Positions 12,198 through 25,736 of a stretch of DNA of 64,000 bases are shown here, piece by piece (position 1 is the first letter of the stretch; every line of letters starts with the position of its first letter). Below the pieces are notes generated by a model. It was not told the DNA's origin and did not search any database. It worked only from the letters and a program-made list of their open reading frames with translations. Position numbers and translations under genes: made by a program. This stretch comes from Lumbricus terrestris (lineage: Eukaryota; Annelida; Clitellata; Crassiclitellata; Lumbricidae), in assembly GCA_949752735.1 (NCBI GenBank), contig OX457046.1, forward strand, positions 32,947,769 to 33,011,768, read 5' to 3'.

Positions 12198-15100
12198 ATG
12201 GACGACGACGAAGACGACGATGAAGAAGAAGGAGCTGAACAAACGCTCGGAGTTCGTATTCATACATTACCATATTTTTTACATTATTCACTTGAATTAA
12301 TGTTATACGTGTTCACGTTTTACAGCTCGAAACTTTGACCTTTTCGTACCACCGACTTATTACAGGATTTTATTGTCTTGAACGATTCCCTCAGGACTTC
12401 TTGCAAGCTATACATAGGGTATAATAATTATGGTCCCACCGCAATGAATAGACGGGCAGACTTGTAAAAGCTACACCAGATACGAATTATTGAATTTTTT
12501 GATGGCATTAAACTTCTTTAGACAATGCGCTTGGCATTATTTTGCCAATGATGCTTCAAATTGTTTGGATTCAAAGCATAGGCCTCCTTAGACACTGCAT
12601 AATTTTATACATTTGGCGAATGGTTAAAAAACAATTATTTTATCTATAATATTATGTGAAGCTTTGCATTTCTATGTAATAGAAATTTATAGAAATAAAT
12701 TTTTCACTTACAAAGTATTAATATATAACTAATACATTCTCAGTTTAGAAATGAATCATTGATGAAATTGTTCCGTTGTAGACTTTAAATTGTGACTTTC
12801 TGACAAATTAAACAAAGTTTAACAAAGAATTTAAACTAGATTTATTTGTGACTTTGAGTGTATACTTTTGCCAAGGCAAATATTGTGGGAAAATGGTATA
12901 TTTGATAATTTGACCTATGTGAATGTATGAGGTGATTTCCATTATTTTATTCTCTGCTTTAGTGATGCTTTAACAATAATTAACATTTCAGGAATATGAG
13001 GGAGGAAGGAATGAACTGAATGAAAGACATGGTCAAGGAAAGGCCCTTCTTCCCAATGGAGACATATATGAGGGACTGTACCAGAACGGCAAAAGACATG
13101 GCCTGGGAACATACAAGTAAGTTGAAAGGTTTATGGCAATTAACCAGTAAGTCCAAAGTGGTGAGGTTTTGGCCAAAGATGATTGGTTGGACTTCTGGGT
13201 AGAATGGTCTGGTGAATATTTTACCTTGCTTAACTGTTCACAGAAATAAAAATAAGATGTTCATTTTTTAATTCTTTACGCTTTAGTTGGTAGGCAGTTC
13301 ATCCTGGCACGGTGATGGTGTTAAGTAGTTTCAGTAGCGTAGCTAGGGGGGTCAGGGGGGTACACGTGTCCCCGGGCGCCGAAGGAAGGGGGCGCCAAAA
13401 TGAGAGTTGAAAGTAGCAATTTTGCACTTGTATTTTGGCTAATTTGTACCATATAAATTTGTAAGATTCAATTTTGGCGCCCCAAAACATCCAATAAGAA
13501 TCATATTGCTTACAAACCGCTTGCCAGGCATGATTTTGGCGCCCCATTGCGCACCAACAGGCGCCCCATACTCATTGTAAATGACCAAGCCACAACGCAG
13601 CTGGGGTTGTTAGGCCACACACACTCTGGCTGCACCCAAGATATTTCCACTCAGAAATATCCCACCCCAGTTAATGATCCACGCACTACAAATTCGCGCG
13701 GTCAACTGGTTGTGAAGGAATCTTGGGTCAGAATGAATAATTATCTGGATTCTGCTGCATCCATTGCCCAGTTCGCCCAATGGCCGAATAGAAGGTGAGT
13801 GGGGTTACTGGAGTATGCTGGCTCGGGTAGAGTTAGTACCTTTCCATCTGTGGGCTGCTAGTAGAGTAGTCTGGCTTGGCTCTTGTCTCTGAAACTGATG
13901 CCTGATAGCAGAGGGTCCCAGATGGATATTTGTCTACTTCATTGGGTCAAGAGGTCAACAGCTCAGGCGTTCTTTCAAGAGGGCATTGTGCTGTCTTGTA
14001 CTGTTATTTTGTTTGAATTCAAATAATTAGGTCTACTATTTAATTTTAAATAATAAATTTATTAGTTTTACGTTATATAACCCAGTACAAAATAATCAAC
14101 TACCGGTACGTATAGGCCTACTTATTAAATTTTTATTCTTTCATCGACAGCATGCACGCAGGCCTATGTGTTATGATATATGTATGATATATCAATATCA
14201 TTAATAAATTTCGAATGATAGGCCCTACTTAGTTTTTAGTTTAATATTATTAAATATTGTATTAAATTAGAAGTCACAAAGGTTATCGGAAAATACAAAT
14301 GTGCGACAAGAGGCGTTTTGTCCCAGGTGCGGGGTAAAACGTTCCTCTGAACACCTTGTATTGTATTTAATTATTTTGTAATGTCATCTTTTGGTATTTT
14401 ATTAAACACAGTAGTACTGTATTTAGGATATTCACCACTAGATCTTACAATAATTTCACGCTCGAAACGATATATTAGGCCTACTCACTTTGCAAATTAG
14501 AAGAAAAAATCTTTAAAGGGGTGTTCCCCACCCCTCTACCCTAATGATGGTAGTGTGGTGGTGATGGTGCAGGACTAGAATCATGATAATTATGTTTGGT
14601 TTTCAGTCGAGAGTTCCAATAAGTGGCAACTGGCTATTAAGTAAGTGAATGTACCGTAAGTGAATGAGGTGAAATTAAAAGGCAATATAGAATTAAATGA
14701 GCAAACTGGCGGAGGATATTTGGGAGTTCGTTCTAAAGGATAAAGACAGTAGGCCCTAAAGCAATGTGAGAAAATTTAATAGAGGGGGGCGCCAATTTTG
14801 TAGTTCGTCCCCGGGCGCCAAATATGCTAGCTACGCCACTGAGTAGTTTGCCTGAAGAGCAGTATGAGAATTGTAGAAAAAATAATTAGGTGAGCAGACG
14901 TTGATTAATGGAAGTAGAGGTGTGCAATGAAAGCTTTACTATTGGGGTCCTAAGAAAGGTTAGGGGTTTGAACCCTCTCACTCCCCCTGCAATTCTCACT
15001 CTGCTGAAAGGTAGTGCATGATGGTAGAAAGATGTAAAGAGGTGTGTGGCGTGCACAAAGGTGTTGATCAAAAGAAGATGAGGGAATAAGATTAGTTTGC

Positions 15101-18100
15101 TGAGTTGTAAGGTGTTAAAAAATGAACAGGTACCAAGAAAAGAACCTTACAGAATAATACAGGTGAAAGAGTGTCATAATGACACGAGTGACCAGCAAAA
15201 CTGAAAGTGAATAAGCATGAGGAACGGTATAACTTGATCTAGGATGGAGCAGTACCAGAGATTCTAGATACATTGGAAAGGTGTTTATACGGATATCATG
15301 ATTCATGATCTTTTAATATACCAACAATGACCGAGTCATCTTAACTCTTCAAAGACAAGTTGCATTCGTTTCCCAGTTGCTTTAGCACACTCACAGCATT
15401 AAAGTGTTAAAGACACAAGTCTGAGAGACTTGTTGCTTACCTATTTGTCATCATTGAAAACTGGCATTAGATCTATCTGACCTCCTGAAAGACACCCAGT
15501 TAGAGGCCTATACAGTTTGTGAATTCAGTGAAAAGAGCCAACAGCTGGAAATCATAACTCCACAGTTGTTTGTTAACAATTAAGATAAATAACGATGGTC
15601 TAAAATATGTGGATGGCTTGTCATACTATATATAGGCCATTGAACATTTTCTCTTCTGATAGGTTCAAAAACAAAGCTCGTTATACTGGTGAATACGACT
15701 CAAATAAGAAACACGGGTTTGGAACCTTCAACTACCCAGATGGAACCAAATATGAAGGTATGACATTTTATTTCACTTATGCTTGTCACAAAGCTAATTT
15801 CTAAATTATCGGCTAGGTACCTTGCCATCTTATGCTATTACAAGTGCTCATACATACATCTTACATATATGTGAGTAATGAGTATACTTTTATACTGCGG
15901 CTTTGGACAGCATCCTTTTACTATGAAGGCCCATGGATACTAATTGTTCTATATAACATCCCAAGTCGTTGTTTATTCAAGCAGCTGCTTAAACTTTTCT
16001 TAATGTAAAACTGTTTCTGAATTAACTTGCTATACTATAATCAGTACAGGTATGCTTTTTGATGCATCTGTATGTACGTATACAGGTAAGGAGAGACGAT
16101 GTTTGTTTTTGTCTGGTCTTGAAAATGTCTTCAGCGGTTCTGGGATGTTATCCACCAGTGGCGTAGTCAGGAATTTTTCATGGGGGGGGTTTTATGACCG
16201 GAAACCCTGTTTTTTGCTATTTTTTCTTACTTAAATGGAAAAATAACCTTTAAAAAACCTTTTTTCGGAGCCAATGGGGGGTGTTTTAACCCCCGAAACC
16301 CCCCCCTTGCCTACGCCACTGTTATCCACAACTGGTGTTTCAAAGTAGGGTAACATGCCGCTGTCACGAACTATTGTTTTGTACATCCATGTAGGTGACC
16401 CTTCTCTGCAAGACCCTGGTCTCTTTGGAGCTTCCCATTTTGTTTCAAAAGTAACTGAGCACTCATTATTAATCTTGGTTAAGATTTCCTTGTATTCTTA
16501 CTACATTCTATTGCAAACAATAATTCAAGGAATTCATTAATATTTATTCTTTTTTGAAGGAAATTGGGCCAATGACCAGAAGAATGGACTTGGCAAATAC
16601 TTCTATGTCAATGGTGACACGTACGACGGGGAGTGGCGTGACAATGCAAAACACGGCTTTGGAACCTACGTCTTCGCTGATACTGGATCGAAGTTTGTCG
16701 GCATTTGGAAGCATGGAAAAAGGGACGGCCACGGTGAACTCGTACACCAAAACCACAAATTTGTTGGCAGGTTCAAGAATGACAAGGTACTATATAGATT
16801 TTTCAACTGATGTAGGCTTCAATAATTACCAGTAAGATCAGCATTTAATGAATTATTGAAAATTTCTCAATATTTATTAGTATTTTTATTATTATTATTT
16901 AATAGTATTATTATTATTTAGTATTATTATTATTATTTTTAGTATAATTATTATTATTATTTAGTATTTATTAGATATTTATAAGTAAGTAAGTAAGTAA
17001 GTATGTTCTTTATTAATCCAGCTGTATAACCGCACTTTGGTTTGCATGAAATTGAGCATGAGAAAGCATTCTTATTAAAAACTTTTTCTCATTAACTTTT
17101 CTGCCCATGAGGAGGGGCATTCAATTTCAGTCATGTGGTCTTGGAATACCAAATGTTTGTTTTCATGAATTCTGCATGTAAAAACCTACATGAAATTGAA
17201 TGTATTGTAAAGCATATAATTATTACTTGTTGTGCTTACTTTTACTTTTGCAGCCGAGAGGCGCTGGCAGATATGTATTTGACATGAACTGCCAACAAGA
17301 TGGAGAGTACATCATTGTGGAACAGGTACAGGCTTTGCATTGTTAGTCAGACAATAAACATAATTTCTGTTTTAAATATAGCTATTGTAGGGTCTAAACC
17401 CCCACTCATTTTTCAATGAATCGATTGGGTGAGATCTTCCCCAGATTGTTTCCGTAATTTTGCTATTTAATTGTATCACGTTTCACTACAAGCCCATTGT
17501 CATATTGACAGCAGGGGGCCCGGTAGAGTAGTGGTTAACACGCTGGCCAAGAGTGCGAGAGGTAGCGAGTTCGAGCCCCCGTTGGGCGGATATGCTTTGT
17601 AGGCTGCATCGGTGCCGTGTAATTACAAAGCTGTCTGTTCAGTTAGTAGTTAAGTTTAATTAAGATTACTGCATAACTTGTAAATGTAAAGCGCAGTGCG
17701 TCTTCAGGCGATTATTAATTAAAGAAAAGATATTATTATATTATTGAATTTCTATAGTCCAATTTCCAGCTGAGTTGAGTCTGAGCAACTGCGTTAATTT
17801 TCAGTCTTCGTGTGCTGTTACCTTTCCAATTTATGTATGTGTATATAGACATTTAATATATCACCTTTTAAGTACTTCTGTGCCAGCTTTAAGGCATCGA
17901 TGTTTATTAAGAACAGACAAATCATCTGGAAGCAAATTATTCTCAAGCTCTCGTACACCTGCATCCCAGTAAACCTTGGCAATCCACACCAATGTTCATT
18001 GTTCCAGTTTACATTGATTGGGAGTGACACTAGTCGGATAAGGTCACCAACTGCCCCTCCTCACCAACAGAAGAAGATGTGGCACCCTTCTGGACGACAC

Positions 18101-19014
18101 TTGGTCCACTTAGATTGAAGATGGTTGTTGTACATCTTGTAACTGACCACTCTTTTGTAGCCACCAGAGGATAAAGGAGAAGAAGAGGGAGAGACGAAGA
18201 TGGTGGCCAAATGGAAGGCAACTGCTTTGTCTGTAAAACTACCGGATATCGACATCAGAGGACTGTACGAGGAAGAAAAGAAATTTGAGCAGGAGCTGCT
18301 GGCAAAGGAAGCTGCAGAAAAGAAGGCTGCCGCTGGAGGTGAGCCACAATGCGACATAGATGCCAAAGTTTCTATGTATTGCGAAGGTCAAAATTAAATT
18401 TTGTCTTCTTTCGTGTTTTGTGGGTGCTATTTATATATTCAGTTACACAAAAATGCATGTGGTTATTATGGTGGTAATTTTCATCGCAGAGTGACAGGTG
18501 GCTTGACTGTAGTGTTGCTTTTCTTCTGAAATTTCTTTCATATGAAGCTATTTGCCTTCACTTTAAATGCACTGATATCGTGCATGATTTAATTATTTTA
18601 ATATGGAAATGTTTGTAAAAAAACTTTTGCTAGAAATATACACACGCATCGTCGCATCATTTGACATGTATGCCGTCCTCGTATTGTCCCCGGCATCGAC
18701 CTTTTCTTTCCCACCATCCGTGGAAATTCTCCAGTTTGAATTAGTGAACAAATATTATAAAATAAATAGGCAATTGGTTTTAAAATTAAGAAGTGCTGTA
18801 ATACTATGCTGTCGTTGTCTTTGAATTTTGTTTAGGAGAGGAAGAGGAAGAAGAGGAGGAAGAAGAAGAGGAGGACATGATGTCACAGGAGAATACGCCG
18901 ATTAATACGCCGACTCCAGCAGGCGAGATGTTTCTCAGCGACGGAGAGGGGCAAGGCAGCGAACTGGGTGATGCAGATCAAGAGTCTGCTGTGCAGGACG
19001 AAGTTGTCGAGTAA
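12198..19014 (+). CDS. RSPH1: RSPH1, radial spoke head protein 1 (MORN-repeat), seven exons
   Basis: Exons are 12198-12251, 12992-13116, 15663-15757, 16560-16786, 17254-17325, 18161-18338 and 18836-19014. All introns are GT-AG and all phases match (0, 2, 1, 0, 0, 1), giving 309 aa, the length I recall for the vertebrate protein. An acidic N-terminus ([11 protein letters not shown]) is followed by six MORN repeats of about 23 residues (roughly 19-157; for example [36 protein letters not shown] and [18 protein letters not shown]). Then come a conserved linker ([18 protein letters not shown]) and a Glu-rich C-terminal tail ending in VVE. RSPH1 is a radial spoke head component of motile 9+2 cilia and sperm flagella. 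The exon 1 donor (GTTCGT) is weak but keeps the family junction LG/EYEGG. Non-host DNA fills much of introns 2, 3 and 5. Confidence 0.95.
13332..14841. mobile_element. 1.5-kb non-autonomous hAT element in RSPH1 intron 2
   Basis: The ends CAGTAGCGTAGCTAG and CTAGCTACGCCACTG are inverted with one mismatch. The octamer AGTAGTTT flanks both sides (13324-13331 and 14842-14849). GGGCGCC-type motifs occur near both ends. No transposase fragment was recognised inside. Confidence 0.92.
16156..16321. mobile_element. hAT-type MITE, 166 bp, in RSPH1 intron 3
   Basis: A sister of the 1209-1373 element with ends CAGTGGCGTAGTCAGG and GCCTACGCCACTG. The target duplication TTATCCAC is perfect (16148-16155 and 16322-16329). 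The interior matches its sister almost throughout. Confidence 0.93.
17514..17740 (+). mobile_element. tRNA-derived SINE in RSPH1 intron 5
   Basis: The head resembles a tRNA gene: a box A-like TAGAGTAGTGG near 17525 and a box B-like GTTCGAGCCCC near 17567, about 40 bp apart. A non-tRNA body and an AT-rich tail follow. The lack of a clean acceptor stem argues against a functional tRNA. It differs from the SINE family at 49515, 54479 and 56073. Confidence 0.75.
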
Positions 19015-21539
19015 ACGGGAAGCTGTTCACCAGTGTTCCATCTCGTTTCTGCCAGCCCACGTTTTGAATGTTGCATTCCAAACGTTTGAGTTGTGATTAG
19101 ACCTGAAATCGCTTCTCAATGGAGTATTGATAAACAGTGCAACCAGTGAACAAGTCTGGACTTTATGTCTCTTCTGTGCAGTTTTATTTAAATTTTGTTA
19201 TTTATTTTTACTGTTGTGTGTGGTATTCAACTCAGAAAAATGGCTGATGCACGTAAACGCATTTTAACTCTGCATGTTGTTGGAGACCATAATACAAATT
19301 TCTTGATTAATCCTGTGTGTGTGTGTGTATGTGCGTGCGTGCGTGTGCGATCACTTTGTCATCCAGGTTACCAAATAGTTTTCATGATGATGAATAGTGG
19401 TTACAGTGGCAGAAACAACTTTGAACAACAGCTGTTGGTATTGACAGTTTTATGTATTTCGCATAAAAGTCGTTCCTCATTTTTTTGGATCAGGGTGCTA
19501 TGCAACCTGTGACAGGCTGCTATGCAACCTGTGACAAGAGCAATTTTCTTCTCTCTGCCTATTACTTTCATCATCATCATCAATATCCCTAGGCACAGTG
19601 CCCGTAGGAGTCCGACGCCACTCTCTGCCTATTACTTTACTAATGGATAAAGACCACTTTTTGAAATGTGCGGTCTTTTAAATGTGCACGTTTTCTATAT
19701 GGGTGTATGGTCTCGACCCTGGTCATTTTCCAATGAATGTTTCATGTGAGTTTCTTCACCATTGCGGGTGTTTTTTTATAGGAGCCATGTGAGCTGTTGT
19801 GCAGACCATGCTATAGCTAAGAATTTAAATATATTTCTGAATTAGCCACTATCATTCTGCTAACCGTGTATGGTGGGGCACTTTGATGAATAGTTTACTT
19901 GAAGAAGTGCTTACTACCTACAAATATTCTGGATCCCTTTTCTAGTTATTTGAGAATTTATTATCTGATCACAGGCAAGTAGGTTTGTTTAGAGACACTT
20001 TGTCTTCACTTGGGAGCGTGCTACCTTTGAGCGGTACTTTTAGGTGTACTATAAAACTGTTAAGTACAAACGGATATACATATAACAGTGTAGGACTTTT
20101 GCAGAGGAACCAGTTAAGAAGAAATACTTGCAGCACTTGAGCAATATGCTTCTTGTTGATGTTGACACTGTGTCATATCAAATATGATTAGTGTCTCCCC
20201 TCCTCTTTTCTCTAGGCTTGGGACTTGCTCTTGTTGCATCTGGCTAATTTATGTTGAAGAAATTAAATTACTAGAGGGGATTGGTCTGAACAGGTGACCA
20301 AACCCAATTTGGATATAGACCTATTGAATTTTCTGGACTGTACCGTTCAATTTGGCTATCTTAATTTATATAGTAAACAAGACTGCGTGTTGAACAGTTA
20401 CACCTAGGCTAGCCTTACTGTAATTTTTATGTTCACAATATGTATTATGACAGCCGACTTGAATGCACCCAGCGTGTGCTCTGACAACATACAGGCCGAT
20501 AATACCAGTTTAGCCAACACGAGGGTGTACAATATATACACTACAATTGTTGTGGCTTATAGCTAGACACATCTTTTGGCCATAGGGTGATATGGTGGCC
20601 AGTTTTTTCTTTTGCCTACTTATCTCCCCACCGACTGTAATGAAATTTTACTGAGATTGCCATCGAGTGCAAGAGGAGCCAGTCTTGAAACAAATTTTCG
20701 GTGGGGGAAATTTTTTATTCCCAACCCATGCACAGTGGTTAAAGTGGTTTGGATGAGCAGTGGGAGCGCTGAATGTGTGAGCAGTGGGAATGCTGAAGAG
20801 AGTTTTATTGGAACGCCCGTGTTTCCAGCGTTCCATATAATATGGTGAGCAGTCGGAACGCAAACCTGAAATTTCCAGAGCAGTGGGAACGCCATTTCCA
20901 CCCACTTTGAACCCTGCCCATGCAGCACTCTAACCACTTGGGTATGATGGTCCATTCCACCCCAAGAGCACATGGCTGTGGTTTGGTGTTTTATGGTGTG
21001 ACTGTTCAAGTTAAATTGTCATGCCTTCTTCTGGTCCTCTGCCTCTAGACAGGTTCAAATGTCCAACGTTGCCATTCCTCTCTATGTTGGGTCTCTTTCT
21101 TAAGCTTCCCATATTGTAATTGTAATTAATTGAAATTGTAATTGAACATTTATATAGCGCCGCTCACAGATTCAGTGGCATGTCCACTTGTCATACCACA
21201 AACAGGAAAACAGTAATCTTGTAGGCCAGGTTTTTGTAGCATGCAGTTCTACACAAAATGTGCAGGGGAAAACGTGGGATAAATTTCTGACAAACGACTA
21301 AAAAAACAAAAAAAGGTCATCAGAATTTATCGCCGACATTTTTTGGCAAAAATTTCTCAGAAGTGACTAAAAAAGGTTGTGAGAAATTTTCGCCCACAAA
21401 CCCACACTAGAAAAAATTGCTGGATGTGCAGTTACAAAAATTTCTTTTGTAACCCTGTTGTAGGCTATTAAGCTCAAGACAGCATTTCAGTAGGCTACCT
21501 CTAAGTTGCACATTTTAGTGCTTCTGAGAAGTTCGAGAA
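19015..21539. other. RSPH1 3' flank and intergenic DNA
   Basis: The proximal part should be RSPH1 3' untranslated sequence, but no convincing polyadenylation site was picked. It holds a short TG repeat near 19313-19345, CATCAT repeats near 19568, and a reverse SINE-tail fragment near 21145-21175 (TTTATATAGCGCCGCTC). No protein-coding exon was recognised. Confidence 0.55.
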
Positions 21540-21799
21540 GATATTGAACGCATGTCCAAACAATACAATATTATGTCATTGTATAATGTTTATGGTCAAC
21601 CAACGTCACTGGCTTCCTCTCTCTCACTCTCTGCCACATTCAATAATTATATTAAAGTCCTTGCTCTGGTCCTCAAGTTCAAACTGGGTCTTGCACTTAA
21701 AAATATCGGAGATCTCCTTCGGTTCCCTCTTTCTGCATCTTCTCATCAGCCTCTCCATTCTCTGGACCATTTTTACTTACTTGTTCCACGAGCTAGAAC

Positions 21800-21870
<71 letters not shown>

Positions 21871-22066
21871 TGTTGCTCCAGCTTTATCCTTTGCCATCAT
21901 TGGGCCTCTGGAATGCCCTTCCCTCCGCTCTGTGTGGGACTTTCCTCTCTCTACGTTATTTGCATCTCTCTTTAAACCTAGGCTATTTAATTCTTCCTGG
22001 GATTCTCGCACTGGGAGTGCCACTGGATGGTCATGGCTGTGAGCAGCGCTATAGAAATTACTAATA
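21540..22066 (+). mobile_element. degenerate 3' end of a LINE retrotransposon
   Basis: Translated fragments in shifting frames resemble the C-terminus of non-LTR reverse transcriptases: a HSLDHFYLLVPRART-type piece, then WNALPSAL and a SLFKPRLF-type ending. A CA/TA microsatellite (21801-21870) interrupts it. The sequence ends AGCGCTATAGAAATTA, which matches the tails of the SINEs in this window. It is a broken, 5'-truncated copy. Confidence 0.55.
21801..21870. repeat. (CA)n(TA)n microsatellite
   Basis: A CA run followed directly by a TA run, inside the LINE remnant. Confidence 0.95.
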
Positions 22067-23419
22067 CAATATTGAAACCACAGTGTAGTGATTGATTTAA
22101 CTAAGCATTCTTTAGGAGTTTATTGGGACATTCCTTCTCCCGTCAGTTGGTCTCTGGTGTTAAACAGACTTGCATGTCTTTCAAGATTTTATATCTAGAC
22201 CTAATCTGACATTTTCAGTGTCCCTTCCAATAAACTACATTCTGTGTCGTTTGAAGGTCCAGGTCCGCAGACGTTTGGCTTCTAACACTTAAAAATTGAT
22301 TAGTTTTAATGCGCTTAATAGATGGAATGCTTTTCATAATAATAGCAGACAGTGTTTTTCAAAACTTTTCCTGCTCCATGATTCATTGGATCAATGTGGG
22401 ACAGTCGTAGTCTTTAACGTGCAGGCTGTATACGTCAATCTGGTCACATTCTTAAGACCTGGTTGGGGAATTCAGCCTGTGAAGTACCCCATAGTACTAT
22501 TTGAAGTATTTGTCACTGTTTCCTATAGATAATAATATAATTAAGAGCCCTGAATATGTGCTTGATAGCATTAATAAAACTTGGTATGCACTGTCATATG
22601 CATTCTAACATTATATGAATATAGTCAGCATACATGTTGTGGACTAAATTACCCTTATGAAAATATTCAACTAAACATGTAGTAAACAACTAAACATACT
22701 TCTGATACACCAGAGCATTGAATTACGCGGTTACCCACCCACCTACAGACACACACAAACACGGCACGCATAAAACATACACTCAATGGGCTATAGGTAG
22801 TTAAATATATTTACTGCATAATGCTGAATATTTAGTTTGACTAGATATTAAGGGGGCGTATGTGTAATTGATAATGCACGTAGGAGCCCACATGACTTAG
22901 GACATAAATTTTTATTGTACCTTGTTTGGTTCATTCTTGAACACGAAATGTAGGCCTAAAGCGTAGCATATAGGCCTAGGCATTCTGTAGGCCTATATGG
23001 CAGCGCGCAATAGCCTAGGCCTAAATTATGCCAATATTCAGACAAATGAATTGTTGAATGGACTAAATAGGGCCAACAATTAGGCCTAGAGTTGGTGCCA
23101 GGCCTAATAGTCTACTCTGTTACGTTGTAGGCTAATACTATAATAATAATTACCAACATTAATATCAAGCCAATTAAGAACGTAGGATCATGCGTATGAC
23201 ACGTGGAGTTTACCGTATTCGGGCCTGTAAGGCCTACACACAACGCAGGCATATCAGCCTCATTATAAACCGAGTGTGCTTTAATGGATTAATTAAGGGA
23301 ATGTGCCACATTAAATTTAATGTCACATCTGGGACTTTGTGTGTGTGTGGGGGGGGGGAGAAAATTGCCAGATGAACGTAGCGTATACCCTGTTAGCATA
23401 ACAAGATAGGGCACATGTC
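22067..23419. other. intergenic DNA, nothing recognised
   Basis: AT-rich DNA with a dense cluster of AGGCCTA motifs at 22950-23110. No gene, RNA or clear repeat boundary was found. Confidence 0.5.
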
Positions 23420-23650
23420 CAGTGGCGGCGCCAGGATTTCAGTTTGGGGGGGGGGGCTGAAGCCTTGGCCGAAATCTCATGAAAATTTTCCGTTTTGCCG
23501 CCAAAATTTCTGACGACCATTTTTTTTTTTAGTCGTCAACCCAAAATCTTGGATATTTCCCTGTAAAAAATTTCGAATGGCCCTTTTTTAGGGGGGGCTG
23601 AGCCTCTTGTAGGGGGGCTTAGCCCCCAGCCCCCCCTAGCGCCGCCACTG
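23420..23650. mobile_element. hAT-type MITE, 231 bp, CAGTGGCGGCGCC family
   Basis: The ends CAGTGGCGGCGCCAGG and CCTAGCGCCGCCACTG are inverted. The target duplication CACATGTC is perfect (23412-23419 and 23651-23658). The interior is rich in G and T homopolymers. Confidence 0.93.
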
Positions 23651-24080
23651 CACATGTCCCTTGATGGGCCTGTGGGTGGGGGTCACTTTCCAGTCAAATG
23701 TCTGTGGGCATGCTGGCAGGATATACATGAACTAAGGCGGACAAATTGTGGACGACATTATATTACGGGACCTATAATATAGGCTAGCGGCCCTAGCCTA
23801 TCGCGAGTAGACCTTACTATATACAGACAGTCTGCCATCTGACTTGCACATTGCAATTGGATTTTTAAATTTTCTTTGATCATTTCTTTTATTGTAGGCC
23901 TAAGTTCCTAACTGCATGGCTGCGGTACCGTATAATTATGTCAGCAATTAAGAGCTCAATAAAAACGAATAGGCTTAGGCATATAATTTTTTTATCATCG
24001 TCATCAAGCCGTAAGGCCGACTCCCCCACTCGATGGTAGTAGAGGATTTTTACTCGATGAAAGGATGGTATAATTATAGG

Positions 24081-24357
24081 CAGTGGCGGCGTTAGGATTT
24101 CAGTTTTTGGGGGGCTGAATTCCCGCGGAAAATTTTCCATTTTCAGCCGCAAAAATTTCTGACGACCATTTTTTAGTCATTTGGTCGAATCACTTGTAGG
24201 CCCTATGACTGTGTTTCATTTTTAGCGAGCCTATCGTGGAAATATTTCAGGTTTACATGTAAAAAACAGATGGTCTTTTTAGGGGGGTTTAGCCCCCGGG
24301 TTGCCTTTCATAGGGGGGGTGGGGCTTAGCCCTCTAGCCCTCCTAGCGCCGCCAGTG
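24081..24357. mobile_element. hAT-type MITE, 277 bp, same family
   Basis: It starts CAGTGGCGGCGTTAGG and ends CCTAGCGCCGCCAGTG, a one-base change from the family end. The target duplication ATTATAGG is perfect (24073-24080 and 24358-24365). Confidence 0.92.
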
Positions 24358-24365
24358 ATTATAGG

Positions 24366-25730
24366 CAACACTTTAGACCTTTTAGCCTACTTAAAGTCTT
24401 AACGTGAAGGCTGAAGCCGCTGTCGTATTTGCGTGATGTAGGCCTAACTCCTGAGATTAATGAGTTCATAAATTTGTCAGAGTTTCAGACACCCACAAAA
24501 TCTAACCTAAATTGTAGGCCAAGCACCCACACAGACAGCACTACATAAGCCTATCAATGGCTATCATAAACAATTCAACCGATCACCTTATAGGCCAATC
24601 CTATTATAGTAATAGAACTACTAATAGTAGGCTTAAATAGGCCTATATACTTTCGCGTAGGGCATATAAAATATATTTATGCACATGTGTAGGCTATAGT
24701 CTGTTGTACACAATGTATGACTATATAATAATTATGGACATACATGTAAGGTATTTCTTCTGCTCAAGGAAGGAGTCACCTAATCTCGTCATAGGTCTGG
24801 CGAGATGCACGGTTACCTGAAAAGGTGAGTAGGCCTAGGCCTACAGACTTGCATGCGTAATCGTTCTTTGTCTTACGTACACTGAGAGACAAAGGGTGCA
24901 GTGCGGGTCTTGTGACTAATACCTCATCAGCCGTAAAAGGATGCCTTCTTGCATTCTTCACCCCATTCCACTTACCGGGCTGCAAGTACGATTGCAATTA
25001 ACCTCTGTGGATCGCAACTCTGCCTGCAGGCGAACCCTCGTAGGCTACCGCTGGAGGCTTGAAGGTTGAGCTCATCCCAAATGCCAAGAATGTTCTGCTG
25101 GTTTCAATAATTAATTGGCCTAATTGTTGTTTGATTCAGTGCGCAAGTTATTGAGAGCGTGATGGTATGATCGGTTGATTAATCGATTAAGTGAGTGAGT
25201 GAGTGAGTGAGTGAGTGAGTGAGTGAGTGAGTGAGTGAGTGAGTGAGTGAGTGAGTGAGTGAGTGAGTGAGTGAGTGAGTGAGTGAGTGAGTGAGTGAGT
25301 GAGTGAGTGAGTGAGTGAGTGAGTGAGTGAGTGAGTGAGTGAGTGAGACAGACAGATAGGCAGACAGACAGATTGAGACAGAGACACTTACTCAAATCAG
25401 GTCTGCTGGTCTATTACACTAATGTAATGTAATGTAACTCTTCGAGAATTTCTCAGCGCCCACAAAAGCCACGTCAGGGAGACCATACAGCTTATACACC
25501 GGCGCTATATCAATTGAATCAAGTCCGCAATAGCCAGAGTTGCCGTTTTAGTTCCGGTGCCAGGTCAAAATCCGGGGAGGTCAAGCCCACGGTTACTGCG
25601 TCTCTCGAGCCTCTGTGAAAGAGAGCGTGCGGACCGCGGTTATCACGGTCCTTTAGGTTTCGGGGTGGGGGTCGGGTGGGGGTCGGGGTGGGGGTGGGGA
25701 GGGAGGACAAACGACCGTTTGGTATTGGTA
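24366..25730. other. intergenic DNA left of the Polinton
   Basis: It holds a long TGAG microsatellite (listed), a SINE-tail fragment in reverse at about 25436-25510 and a G-rich patch at 25670-25710. No gene could be supported. Confidence 0.5.
25191..25347. repeat. (TGAG)n microsatellite, about 39 units
   Basis: An essentially perfect tetranucleotide array. The Thr-His-Ser-Leu repeat ORFs on the minus strand are artefacts of it. Confidence 0.97.
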
Positions 25731-25736
25731 GACGGC
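25731..25736. other. Polinton target-site duplication, left copy
   Basis: The hexamer GACGGC immediately precedes the element's first base and is repeated immediately after its last base. Confidence 0.95.

Noticed and set aside
17515..17590. Possible tRNA gene from box A and box B motifs
   Set aside because: No acceptor-stem pairing could be seen, and a SINE body and tail follow directly.
24776..24997. Possible short first exon (ATG then AAAAG/GTGAGT near 24815-24832)
   Set aside because: Only about seven codons and no partner exon or homology.
25120..25395. Long Thr-His-Ser-Leu repeat ORFs on the minus strand
   Set aside because: They are translations of the TGAG microsatellite.
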